Shown: positions 38,768 to 50,565 of the stretch, piece after piece
Layout: every line of letters begins with the position of its first letter
Numbering within the stretch: the first letter of the stretch is position 1
Assembly (NCBI GenBank): GCA_028023455.1
Contig: JAQFVV010012572.1
Span: 1,486,001 to 1,550,000, forward strand
Origin: Epiperipatus broadwayi
Lineage: Eukaryota; Onychophora; Udeonychophora; Euonychophora; Peripatidae
Length of the DNA: 64,000 bases
Direction: 5' to 3'
The notes under the pieces: generated by a model
The model's input: only the letters and a program-made list of their open reading frames with translations
Database searches by the model: none
Told to the model about the DNA's origin: nothing
Program-made: the position numbers and the translations under genes

Positions 38768-39773
38768 GTAATAGTATTTTTATTTTCATGAACTTTATTT
38801 TTAAAAATAATTTCAAAGAAATAAAGCTAAAATAAAAATATTGTTTTATAATTATAACTTATTTAAAAACCTGTATACATATATTATATATAAATGAAAA
38901 CAAAAAATGTTATGTAACAAGAAATATATTATTTAATACAAGAAAGCTTTCAGCAATGTTTTATTGTCTTCTCAATGCAACATATATAATACAGTTGATG
39001 TTTATAATTTTTTACAATACCATATATGTTTTACTGGGGAGTTGATAAACTTGTCAGAAAAACTTTCTTTATATTAAAAGAAAGCAATATCTATTTTATA
39101 ATCTTTTTTTAATTTTATTTTATTTAATGATTTATACACATACATGCTGTTACATTATTATAATAAGTAAAATTAGAAATTAAAAATAAAAAACTAAGTA
39201 AGTAAAAAGAAATAAACTACACGTTCTCATTATTACTAATACTAACCCAAAATTAATGAAAAATTATCACTAATTATTAATTTTGGAATAGAGTTGTTAA
39301 TGATAAGAACATTTATTTGGTTCTACACATATGTAATATATTCGCATAAAAATGAAAATAAATATAATCTTTTATGTTATTTTTGCATGTGTGGTGTATA
39401 AATCATTAAATAAAATAAAATTAAAAAAAGATTATAAAATAGGGATATTGCTTTCTTTAATATAAAAGAAGTTTTCTGACAAAGTTTATCAAAACTCCCC
39501 AGTAAAACATATATGGTATTGTAAAAATTATAAACATCAACTGTAATATATATGTTGCATTGAGGAAGACAATAAAACATTGCTGAAAGCTTTCTTGTAT
39601 TAAATAATATATTTCTTGTTGCATAACATTTTTTGTTTTCATTTATATGTAATATATGCTTATACAGGTTTTTTAAATAAGTTATAATTATAAAACAATA
39701 TTTTTATTTTAGCTTTATTTCTTTAAATTATTTTTAAAAATAAAGTTCATGAAAATAAAAAAAATACTATTAC

Positions 39774-39888
39774 CTTCATCTTCAGATAATACTTTGGCTT
39801 CCAGTTTTAAATAGTGTTCTAATTCTCCATTGTGACATAGTTCAAGCACCAAATAAACATAGTTGACATCTTCAAAAAAATTTAACAA
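39774..39888 (-). CDS. PLK4: PLK4 exon: hinge and helix D/E region (copy C)
   Basis: All 115 nt and both splice sites are identical to copy A, in the same orientation, 8.3 kb upstream in the gene. If the duplication is real, the gene would have two interchangeable exons, and including both would add 115 nt and break the frame, so only one could be used. If it is an assembly overlap, there is a single exon. Confidence 0.85.
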
Positions 39889-40299
39889 CTACAAACAATA
39901 AAAGAAAAAACAAAAATCAGTATATGGTGATGATAGTACATTATACAGTAGCAACATTAATATTCTCTCCAACATTTCTAAAATTCCGTTATTGGGGCAT
40001 TAAATGGCAATACAAAGAATTTCAGCAGTTTATTCAACACTTTTGGATGTTTGGCCTTCGATCAAAAAAGATAGTGCTAATAGTATGTATATTACAACTA
40101 TATAAAATTAAAAACATAAGCTGGAAGAAAAGTTTGAGTAGCAAATACATAATACACATGCATATATTTAATAATTCTAGGTAATAATAAATCACAGATG
40201 ATAATACAAATTACTCAGTGTATGACAGCAAAAAAGTGTCTGCTGATTGGTTATCTCCAAGATGACTACAATGCCACCTTGGAATCAATAACACTTTTG

Positions 40300-41553
40300 G
40301 GTAATACAGCATCTATTGAGCCACACTATCCGAAGGTGCTGTTGCTAGTGAAAAACGAATAGATAAAACATTACCGGGCTGTTTTTCAAATTTTGTTGAT
40401 TTATATTTTTAATTTTTGGATTGGTTTGAATTTTTTTACTTTTTTTTTTGTTTGTTATTGTTTTTTTTTTTTTTTTTTTAATCGTTTTGATGTATATATT
40501 TTTCTTAAAAATAAAAAAATGGTTTTTTTTTTTTTGGCTTTTAAAAATATTCCGTCTTTTTTTTTTTTTAAAAAAAAAACAACAACATTATTTCTTTTTG
40601 TCTGGTCTCTTTTCTTTTTTTTTTTTTTTAAAGAAACAACTTTTTTTTTTTTTGTTTTTTTTTTTATAACCAAGTCTTTTTTGATTGTTTTTGAAGAAAC
40701 TTTTTTTGGTTTGTTTTGTTTATCGAGAAACAAGGCTTTCTCGACAGACCTCTCTAAGACCTGTGGTCATATTCCTTACAGTGGTGTTTTGACACCTTTC
40801 CAAGTCAGCTGTAATACGCTTCACTGTAAGCTGATCCCATCTTCAAGAATAAATTAACCGTATCGCTTGGGAAAAAGTGATTCCCAGCCAGCCCTCAAAA
40901 CCCGTCCCATGAGTGAATGGAACCCCTTCGTCACCATTGACGTGATGGACCTTCCATTCCAGATGTTTGACAATGCCTTAATTTCATTAAACCACCACAA
41001 AATACAGTTTTTTTTTTCTGGCTGTGTCAAATATTTTCTTTTTTGGGGTTGGAGGAAGGCCAGCACATTTGCCTTCTGTAGCAGGTCAATCTCAAAACTA
41101 CAATGCCGAATGGTCATCGGCCATTAAACTGTTGTTTTGATCTTGAAAAGGCCTCGGAAAGTGCGCGACTTGATTGTGAACTTTGCTGAATCGTGATTTA
41201 CACTCCTCATTTTGTGAATTCTGACCCCTGACAATAAAAGGAGGGGCGTTTGACAATTCCTTACAATTTTTACCAACTCACATCAATTACAATACATTGA
41301 AGCAAAAAAATAAATAAATCCGTTCAGTAGACTTTTTGTCATTCCAAGTTATGTCTAAAGAGTGTCGTATACTCGTCGCTAATAATGTTCAACATGCTAG
41401 AGATGTTGGGGTAAGGGTGCACTTCAACATCTTAGTGTGTGAACAGTTTACAGGCCGTAAGATCTATGAGCGGCCTTGTAAACAGCATATTTATGTGCCT
41501 TAGCATAGAAACAGCGCCACTGAACGGTGTGGCTCAATAGATGCTGTATTACC
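40300..41553. mobile_element. TIR transposon with 8-bp TSD (copy C)
   Basis: Same element as in copy A, with the same CACTTTTG duplication on both sides (40292-40299, 41554-41561). Differs mainly in homopolymer lengths, so both come from one insertion that was later duplicated or assembled twice. Confidence 0.85.
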
Positions 41554-42126
41554 CACTTTTGTTATGTAGCAGCATAGTTTAACTATTTGCCACACAAATT
41601 TTAAGACATTAGCATATCTACCATAGATTATGATATGAAATGTGAGTGTATTTTGTATCTAATACAATAAAACAATGGACTAATGTTAAATTTTGTTTTA
41701 TATTGGATGAAACTGCTATTGAAATTTTTGAAATGATCAAATAGTGAATCGCAATAAATCCATAAGTCACAAGAATATTTTAAAATGATTTACAAAAACT
41801 TCAAGAACATTGAAAACAATCCAAGAAGGATCATACCCATGATAAAAACACGCTCGCTTTTTAAAATTTTTGTGATGAATAACTAAACTGTATTATTACA
41901 AAATATTTGTGTTGACATTGCATGCATCTTGAAGAAAAAACCAGACATTTTTTTTACTAGCACATATTGCATATAAGTTAAAATTATTTAATTTTTAAAG
42001 ATTAAATATAAATTAATACAATGGATTAAATCATAAATTTTATGAATCTTTTACATCATTCAAATATGTATATATATATGTAATTATATAATTCAAACTA
42101 TCAGCTAAGAAAGTTTCCTCGTAAAA

Positions 42127-42703
42127 GTATATTTTTGTAAAACCTTATCAGATCAAATGTAATACAACAATAGCCAACAGGATTGAAGGCTTTCATAAAA
42201 GACTTCAGCAAAATAAAAAAGGAGACAGACAACATCTGACTGTACCATATATACCTGCAGTGGCAACAAACTTCTGTAAAACTTTACAGAAAGAATTTAA
42301 ACTAGGATTTAGAACTCCTTCAACACCAATAGGCTTATTAATAATATTAAAGATAAAAGAAATATTGAACACACCCCCACAGGTAGTATATAGAATTGTG
42401 TGCCCTCAAATGGGATGTGATGTTGTTTATTATAGTGAAACTCGTGCCATAATTGGCAATAGATTGGCTCAACACAAATACACACATACAAGAACAATAA
42501 CCAAAAAAGAAGGGAGTTCTGTATTTGCTGACTACCAGCAAGAGCTCAACCACAGATTTGAACTCTCCAAGGTTGATATATTATGCACAGAAAGGAATGA
42601 TATCAAGAGAAAAATCAAGGAAGCTTGTTTTATCACCAATCATATCAACTCAATAAATAGAACAGATACTTGTTTTGCCATTTCCAGAAAATGGATAATA
42701 TAG
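42127..42703 (+). pseudogene. Penelope-like element fragment: linker and GIY-YIG endonuclease, frame open
   Basis: An open frame of about 190 codons runs to a TAG stop. It reads RIEGFHKRLQQNKKGDRQHL, then TVPYIPAV (the VPYIP linker motif of Penelope-type RTs), PQVVYRIVCPQMGCDVVYYS, NRLAQHKYTH and GSSVFADYQQELNHRFE. This is a GIY-YIG nuclease layout: a VYRI strand, a second strand where YIGET is expected (here YYSET, losing the Gly), the R..QH helix and an FADH-like motif (FADYQ, His lost). No RT domain precedes it, so it is a 5'-truncated copy. The family differs from the 10-kb fossil. The inverted copy near 36.1-36.4 kb is broken by indels. Confidence 0.75.
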
Positions 42704-42921
42704 GAGATAGTTTGGCATACCTTTGCATATAATGACATTAATAATCTAAGAGACTATGATTATGGAGTAACAAAACTCTGAAAGCGCTTAGTCTGCAGAA
42801 ATTATAATATTGAAAGCTACAGAAATTGGTTGTGTTCTGATCTATCGTGTCAGCTTCAGGATGGCACTATTTCTAGCTTAATTTCTAGAAATATGCCATT
42901 TCCATGGTGGCACCCAAGCAT

Positions 42922-43065
42922 TTAAGCCTTCTTTCTACAATAAATCCTAGAAAGAGTGTTAACTCCGAGTTAAGCCTTCTTTCTACAATAAAATCCAAAA
43001 AGGATTAACTCTGAGTTAAGCCTTCTTTCTACGATAAAACCTAGAAAGAGTGTTAACTCAGCTGG
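42922..43065 (+). repeat. Tandem repeat, ~47-bp unit, three copies
   Basis: TTAAGCCTTCTTTCTAC starts each unit at about 42922, 42970 and 43016, followed by AAT(C)CTAGAAAGAGTGTTAACTC-like sequence. Confidence 0.88.
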
Positions 43066-43640
43066 CGGCTAATGCTGTGGCTTTCCTATGCTAAAACCAG
43101 AGGAAAATGCCATAGTTGTTTGTGTTACGCACTATTTCGTAATGCTGTGTTATGTATTTTATGTAACAGTATCATATGAGGGTGTGTTAAGTTCACGGTG
43201 TCAAAATTATTTAAATTTTCATTGGGGTCTTTTTTTTTTCATATGAATTGATGTACTATTACCTTTTAACAGTGTCGTTATTGTTCCTCATAAATCTGTA
43301 AGCCTCCTAAATTCTCTATTAGGGTGGGATAGCGCAATATTTTGGCAATCATGCTTTAAGACACGTTTTAGCGAGTAATTTTCCGAGACCAAGAATATGG
43401 CTAATTCGAACACAGAAAACTTGAAAAGATGGGAATTGCCAGACACAGAAGCCGGCGCTGTAAACTTTCTACAGCAGAAAAACATTCTGCTGAAAGAAAA
43501 GAGATGTTTGTATGGCAAATATATGTGACTTAAAATCCATAAACATTTTTGGACTTTCATTTGCAGTCTTGTTCTTGCCGACGAAAATATTCACTTCATA
43601 AAGGCAGCTTGTTCAAGGGATTCCAAATGGCCTTCATCAA

Positions 43641-44395
43641 ATGTAAAATAAAAGTAACTTTAAATTTTTATTTAAACATACCTAAAAAAAAACCTTTCTC
43701 CCAAAAATTGTTGTTGGCAATCAAATGTAAAATAAAAGTAACGTAAATTATTATTAATCATAACCAAAAACACCCCCCCCCACTAATTATTGTCAATCAA
43801 ATGTAAAACAATAAAAAGTAAGGTAAATTATTATTTAAACATAATCCAAATTACTATTTGAACATACACCAAAACAGACCCTCTTGTCAATAAAAATTAA
43901 GAAACAACTATTATTGACCAATTGTCAAAAATATTATTTGGTAAAATAATTTATAAACGAAATAAAGTAAAATTGGTTGTCAATCAAATGTAAAAGAAAA
44001 TCAACTTAAATTTTTATTTAAACATACACAAAAAACCTCCTTCTTCCAATAATTGTTGTCGGCAATCAAATGTAAAATAAAAGTAACGTAAATTATTATT
44101 TAATCATAAACAAAAACACCTCTCCCACTAATTGTTGTCAATCAAATGTAAACCAATAAAAGTAACATAAATTATTATTTAAAGATACATAAAAAAACCC
44201 ATTCTCTCTTGAATTTTGTCAATCAAATTTTAAAAAACAGTAATACTATTTAAAAAACCCAAATTACTATTTGAACATACATCAAAAAAGACCCTCTTGT
44301 CAATAAAAAAAAAAAAAAAAAACTATTATTTTCCCATTGTCAAAAATATTATTTGGGAAAAATAATTAATAAACGAAAGAAAGTAAAATTTGTAT
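43641..44395 (+). repeat. Satellite-like array, ~80-bp units in a ~340-bp higher-order repeat
   Basis: Units begin with (T)CAATCAAATGTAAAATAAAA and contain TTATTTAAACATA. Longer units with GACCCTCTTGTCAATAAAAA recur after about 340-370 bp, giving two rounds of the same unit order. The inverted counterpart is at 34380-35080. Confidence 0.8.
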
Positions 44396-44810
44396 ACAAA
44401 AAAAAAAAAAAAGACAATATTAATAAAGAATCGCTAGCCTGGGAATGTTATATTAATGTGTTTTTGGTTAGCATCAATACCATCATGCAGCTGACACGAT
44501 AGATCAGAACATAACAGAGAAATTATTATATAAAAAAGTTTCACCGTAACGCATCAGCGTGTTATTAATTCTAAATTTGGTTTTAAAATTTTGTCAATTT
44601 TCTTTATTAAAAATAAATTTCAATAGAATTGACCACCATTATATTTTTTTTCTTTTCGTACAATTTTCTTGGGTTAAAGTGGGGAAAAGTTTCAAGATAA
44701 AGGTGGAAATAAAATAAGTATAATGAGAATTGAAATTAATAAACCAATCAGAATTTAATACATAAGGTCAAAGGTTAAAAGAAGTAGACCGGTGAGGGGG
44801 AGAGAATCAG

Positions 44811-44940
44811 AATATATAAAAGGGAAAACAATGTTTGTAGAAGGGTTTTTTTTGTAAAATCTAGTGACTAGTGAACTGTCAATTCTGATTCTCTGTTCTC
44901 TGCTCTTCTCGTCTGCTTCGCACATAACAGTCGGATAATT
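44811..44940 (+). promoter_or_regulatory. Promoter-like patch: TATA box and pyrimidine-rich leader
   Basis: AATATATAAAAGGG is followed after ~70 bases by a CT-rich stretch (TCTGTTCTCTGCTCTTCTCG) unusual for this region. A polymerase II core promoter or an LTR U3/R border would look like this. No downstream frame or matching second LTR was found. Confidence 0.25.
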
Positions 44941-45290
44941 TTAAGAAGTGTATATATTTTTTTTTGTCCATGAATTGCTAAAAATATAGATAGGCATACC
45001 TATCTCTCCTGTAAAATTATTTGATGACAAAATTTATTTGTAACAAGAATTTGCTGCATTATACCTCAATCTCCGCATCGAGTTTGTAAGCTTCGATTTA
45101 AAGGAAAATGTTTCAGGAACAAATATTGATGAATACATATTTTATCCATGGTTTGATTAGAAAATTTAAATGGATATTTGGATTCTTAATGTTACCAGTT
45201 AGAAATATAGCTGAAAATATGTAATATTTTCTCTTATTGTTTATGTGTATATCGTTGAATGGAAATAAATTAGTATATCATCTTAATACA

Positions 45291-45490
45291 AATCCTGGAA
45301 TAAACATGTGAAAAGCATCTATAATAAACTGGAAATCAAATTTGAGAAAGTGAAGCATCTATAATAATAAATATTAAAATAAAGTTTAAAAAAAAAAAAA
45401 TGAAGCATCTATAAAAGAAAACTCTGGAATAAAAGTATGAAAGTAAAGCATCTATTATTATAAACCTGGGAATAAAATCGGTAAAAGTGT
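45291..45490 (+). repeat. Degenerate tandem repeat, ~50-bp unit
   Basis: GCATCTATAATA-type cores appear four times (about 45316, 45354, 45405, 45448), each followed by CTGGAATAAAA-like sequence. Confidence 0.65.
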
Positions 45491-48400
45491 ACCTAACCTT
45501 AAAGATTATCGATCAACAAATGTGAGTGATTGTAATTAAGCATAATAATCTGGATCGTCAATGTAGCTACATACTAAATGAATATTGTCTTTGCGTTACT
45601 CCAATATTCATTAAATTGGGATAAATTTGATCTGTTTGCCATGGTCGTGCACAAAAATTCTGTCAAATATTGTTTGTTTATGATAAGTATGTGTTTTTCA
45701 TTGGATAAGTATGCACCTTGCAGAAGAATCAACTTTAGCTTTGAGGGATATCAACAAAGACTATACGTAACATTTTACTTTTTTTTAAAATTATGTTTAG
45801 TAGGTGATTAAGATTATTAGAGAATTATAAAGGTAATTTTAAAACTGTACTATACTACTGAAGGTTATAGAGAATTAAAGATCCCTTAGAAAATTGCTTA
45901 AGCCCATAGTATTAGTGAAAAGTAAAAGAGAAAAAGGTATGAATGATTACAAACTTAAAACTTATCTTTATGCTCGTAATTTTAAATTGATATTTATATC
46001 TAATGTCATATTTATATATTTGATATTTATTGCTATATATTAGTGAGTATGTGTGATTTATTTTAATCATGAATCTTGAATAAATGATGCTTATTTCTTG
46101 ACCTATAAAATTAATTTATTTAGTAAATTTTGTTTTGTAGTCAGTTAAGACTGATCAGTTCCTACATCAATGATATGATAACCCCTGTATGTGATGGAAA
46201 ATTGCAAATAACTATTGTTAGTTGAGGTAGAGTAGTTTTACCACCTCAAGGGATAGAGATAGAGAATAGCTATCTTACCTTTCAATCATTTTGTATAGGG
46301 GTATTAGATCGAGGACTTGATCCCAGCTCCATTTATATTTATTGCCTAATAAGGTAATTATTTGTGTAGTGACTTAGCATACCTTTTTAAAATATATGTG
46401 TAGAGACTAGTTCCTCACATAATGTTTAGCCTCAGGAAGAAGGCAACTCTCAGGTTCATGCCAAAACTCAAAAGTTATTAGTAACTTATTTTCTCTTATG
46501 AATACACTAAAGTTTATGTTATCAAGGAATATGGAACGATGTAGACTATAGCAATTATAAGTCTTTGCAAGGTAGAGTAAGAGTTACTTGTGGAGGGGTT
46601 AATGTTAAAATCATATTTTGTATATTAATGTATGGAGTAGCTGAGCTTTGTCTTTAGCTTGTATGGGAACCGATACTTAGTCCAAATTTATGTATTTTAA
46701 AATTCAAATACAGGTAAGCAGTGGGAATCATACCAGTTAATCCAGGAGTAAATCATCGCTGGAATGGTAACAAAGTTGTCATGATTTCACATAAAAGGGT
46801 ATTGAATGTTGATATGTATTTGTAATATAATTAGTAGGTGTATTTCTAATAACTAGTGGAATGTCAAGGATGTTAGATATATGTTGACATTAATAGTTGG
46901 AATGAGTAACTAGAAGATTTGAATATCAATTTTTTTTTTTTTATGTAGAAAATAGAATTTGTCTTATTGCCTTTTAAAGGTCCTAATTTTATAGTTATTA
47001 TAAATCTTATTTGGAAAAAAAAAATCTCAAAGTAAAGTGGGCCAGCGAATTGAATGGGCTGTAGGTTAAAATTTTATAATAATATTAAGTTTATATTATA
47101 ACTTGGAAGCACAGCTTCATGCTTAAGCGCATTAATTTTAAAATAAGACAAGAGGTCAAAAACAGGGAATGATTATCAAATATACACCTTGATTAATTCA
47201 AAAGTTGTAATCTTAAAAGTTAATATTTTAAACAATGTAACTTAGCAAAACCAACTTATGCTAGTCTTAAAGTTATAGCTAGTAAAATCTCAGTTACAAA
47301 TAAGTTAATATATATATATTTTTTTTAGGGATTGCTACGATACTTTATTTAATTGTAGATTTTTTTTTTTCCTCTGTATTTAATTATTTAATAAACATTC
47401 GTTATTGTTTTTAAATTTAAATTGGGTCTCATGTCTTGATATTTTGGGTATCTAGAACCTTACACTGCCTTATAAAATTCATATAGTTACTTACCACTCT
47501 ATCAAACTTTATAAACGTGGCAGAAGTATAGGGTATTAAAATCTCGTCATACTCAAAATTTTATGAATTGTCCATAGTTACTGATATCCAACACTTGTAT
47601 TTCCCATGTAGATCGATCATGAAATATCTTTATTATAGGGAATAATAAATCCATATAGTGCATTGATAAATGATATAAAAGATATACGAAGTCTTCATTG
47701 GTTATTGGCAAACAAAAAAGATAAGATAAAAAAAAGAAGATAATGGATTCAAATATAATAAATCTTATTTTTTTTTTTTTTTTAAATTCATTACAAGGTA
47801 ACTAATATAAGGAGTAGATATAAAATCCCTCCTCTACTCTTGATATTTGGAGACGTTCCCTAATAATAATAATACTAATAATAATAAACTACTAGATTGA
47901 GTGTTTATTTAATTAATGATTTTGCAGTTAATAAAATTATTCATATCGCTATAACACATAGGGTTGGCTATATTAAGAATAGACATTAGCTTACATAATT
48001 GTATGTCTCTTCAATTTGTGCTTATGGGAATCATATCCAAGGGTTAGTAATGAATTGAACAATAATGAATGGTTACATCTTACCAATAGATCGAAACCTT
48101 GAGAAATAAAAGTGTTGTAATTATTAAATTCAAGAGAGCTAGCTTGGAAATAAAATATTATAAATTTTCAGAAATTAAAGAATATTATTATTACAGTAAT
48201 ACTTAGTCTGGAGTTATTAAGAATAAAAGGTACACTCCATTCTTATATGTGTGTGTGTGTTGAGGGAAATAAAATTAAGAGTTATCATTTGAAAAGACAT
48301 AAAGATGAACATAACACAGACATTTGATATATAATTGTGACTATTAAAAGTAATAGATGCTGAGAATAAAAAGATTATTAATTGGGTTAAATGAGAAGAG

Positions 48401-49080
48401 TTAATAACATCTATTTTACTTTGAATTAAACAATAATCTAGTAATAAGTAGTATTAAGATAAGTTACAAGTTCTCTGCATGGATTACTGATTTATTTCTA
48501 GTCATTTACATATTAGAAATACACAGTAAATATTCCTATAATTATGATTGGAGATCATATATCTGTGTATAGTTGTGGAAAAAAGTTGTTTATATTATTT
48601 AGCTAGTAATAATAACTTATCAGGAAATTATTTGTATAATATTACCAAGTTCAAAAGGAAGAACGTAATGTATCATAACTAACTGATCTTCTTAACATTA
48701 TATTTGTGTGAAAAGTTTAATTACTTCTTCCACAGTTTTCTAGAATAGTAAGCATTGATGGTGATCTCTGATGGGTATTACATATAAGAATACAGTTATA
48801 ATTTAGCGTCCAGGTGTAGATAGTTTTATCAACTTAATCCTATTAAGTTTCCATGCCAGTTATTTATTTATCGATCGTTCTTCATTAGAGATTTTGGTTA
48901 GAATATATATATAAATTACATAACAAATCAATATTTAAATCACCAGCCAAAATTATCATCTAGATAATAAGAAAATGAATCCATTTCTTGTTTCAGATCT
49001 AAACTGATAGACCATAAACCAAAACAATAATAAGTTTAGATGTTAACAATAATTTAAATTTTGCCCTTACATTAATAGTT

Positions 49081-49745
49081 GTTGAAATTAAATTGAGAGA
49101 CTGCAAACATCTCATGCTCATAAATATCAAACAGCCAATCAGATCTTAAATACAAGACAGAGAATTTAACAAGAATAGGGCGGTCCACCCTATTCTTTAC
49201 TTGTCTTTTTATATATCCAAGCCAATCTGAAGTATTTAGATCTGAAAGCGTGAATCTTAAATATCTTCACACTTAACTCACTGAGTCTAAATTACAAACA
49301 TACAGCGTGAAATCCTATGATTTACTATACAGTAGTTTTTAGATGTTATAACTTGCAGTAATGTATGTAAATAATATTTATTTTATAAAGCGCAAACAGT
49401 GTTGAAAATAAATTGAGAGACTGCAACATATCACGGTCATAAATATCAAACAGCCAATCAGATCATAAATACAAGACAGAGAATTTAACAAGAATAGGGC
49501 AGTCCACCCTATTCTTTACTTGTCTTTCTATATATCCAAGCCAGTCTAAAGTATTTAGATCTGAAAGCGTGAATCTTAAATATCTTCACACTTAACTCAC
49601 TGAGTCTAAATTACAAACATACAGCGTGAAATCCTACAATTTACTATACAGTAGTTTTTAGATGTTATAACTTGCAGTAACATATGTAAATAATATTTAT
49701 TTTATAAAGCGCAAACAGTGTTGAAATTAAATTGAGAGACTGCAG
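49081..49745 (+). repeat. Tandem duplication, 320-bp unit, two copies plus 25 bp
   Basis: GTTGAAATTAAATTGAGAGA marks unit starts at 49081, 49401 and 49720. The two full units differ at few positions. Each contains a small inverted repeat around AATAGGGC(G/A)GTCCACCCTA. No coding frame. Confidence 0.93.
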
Positions 49746-50305
49746 TCTAGCTTACATCTTTGAGAATTCATTTTCTTGTCTGCTAATAAATTATGGAGAC
49801 AATCTAGATGTTGATTGTGACTAGTGAAATAAATAGTTTGTTATGTATTTTATTTTATATACCAATTTAGCATTATGCACATTTATATGTCTATGTGCAA
49901 GCATAAAACATACATATCTACAGTGATGTCTTCAGCTATAGTATGTGATTATGAAATAGGTGTATAAATAATACTGATTCTTTTAATTTTGAGTTATTAA
50001 CTCAGAATTACAAAATCTGTTTCTCTGAGGATGTTTCTTTGTGAGATCTTTATAAGTATCATGACTGCATGCGTAAACTGCCATTTAATAAGTAAGTGGA
50101 TCATATTGCTGTAGTTTTCATATCTGATTGCATATGACCCATTCTGTCCTGAATTTTGATGTGTAGTTTTCAGCTGCACATCCAACTGAAGAATAACTTG
50201 TATTTCAAGTGTGCATATGATTTAAATACTATTGCTTTTCTGCCATTCATGTCTAGTGTTTAAATAATCTATTGAAAATATTAGCAATCAATAATCATAG
50301 GAAAG
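49746..50305. other. AT-rich non-coding DNA
   Basis: Nothing recognised. Confidence 0.5.
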
Positions 50306-50565
50306 CAATTTTCATGAGGCATAGTTCTTAGACTGGATGGATGACAGCACATGGATCCATTGTTCCAATTCAAACTGCCAGAGGATGAATTCTTAATTAA
50401 TAACAAAGACAGGTAAATCACGCAAAAACTAGACAATTTTCATGAGGCATAGTTCTTAGAGTGGATGGATGACAGCATACGGATCCATTGTTCCAATTCA
50501 AATTGTCAGAGGATGAATTCGTAATTAATAACAAAGACAGGTAAATCATGCAAAAACTAGAAATA
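50306..50565 (+). repeat. Tandem duplication, 128-bp unit, two copies
   Basis: CAATTTTCATGAGGCATAGT begins units at 50306 and 50434. Both end with CAAAAACTAGA, with only a few substitutions between them. Confidence 0.93.

Larger units (their letters stand above)
34240..39140 (-). repeat. Inverted, diverged copy of 39393-44531
   Basis: Read on the minus strand this block follows, in order, the TIR transposon (37008-38233), the exon-bearing DNA, the Penelope fragment (about 36060-36400) and the minisatellite element (34260-35850) found to its right. It is ~5% shorter, with many substitutions and small indels. It begins exactly at the gap edge. Its junction with copy C lies near 39140, where a ~250-bp piece (39141-39392) is not mirrored. 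The junction shows the short shared string ACATGC. Either an old inverted duplication or an artefact from a chimeric, poorly corrected read. Confidence 0.85.
39141..42065 (+). repeat. Duplicated block, copy C
   Basis: Near-identical direct repeat of 30828-33736. Unlike copy A it continues without a gap into the Penelope fragment and minisatellite element. Confidence 0.9.
42834..44510. mobile_element. TIR-bounded element filled with minisatellites
   Basis: A 31-bp sequence starting GTTCTGATCTATCGTGTCAG recurs inverted at 44480-44510 with two mismatches. Between the ends lie a 47-bp x3 tandem repeat and an ~80-bp satellite array. No long conserved frame. It could be a non-autonomous TIR element that acquired tandem repeats, or the 3' part of the adjacent Penelope copy. 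Confidence 0.6.
44511..49080. other. AT-rich DNA with few recognised features
   Basis: Contains the promoter-like patch and the 45.3-kb repeat listed separately. Several richer patches (46130-46800, 47400-47560) look repeat-derived but match nothing I recognise. The missing first kinase exons were looked for here and not found. Confidence 0.45.

Noticed and set aside
42900-44400. CRISPR-like array
   Set aside because: The repeats are adjoining, diverged units without regular unique spacers, in a eukaryotic genome; they are minisatellites.
49081-49745. Hammerhead ribozyme in the 320-bp repeat
   Set aside because: A GAAA followed by a GTGAA...TTCAC stem is present, but the CUGANGA core is imperfect (CTGAAGT) and no stem I pairing was found.
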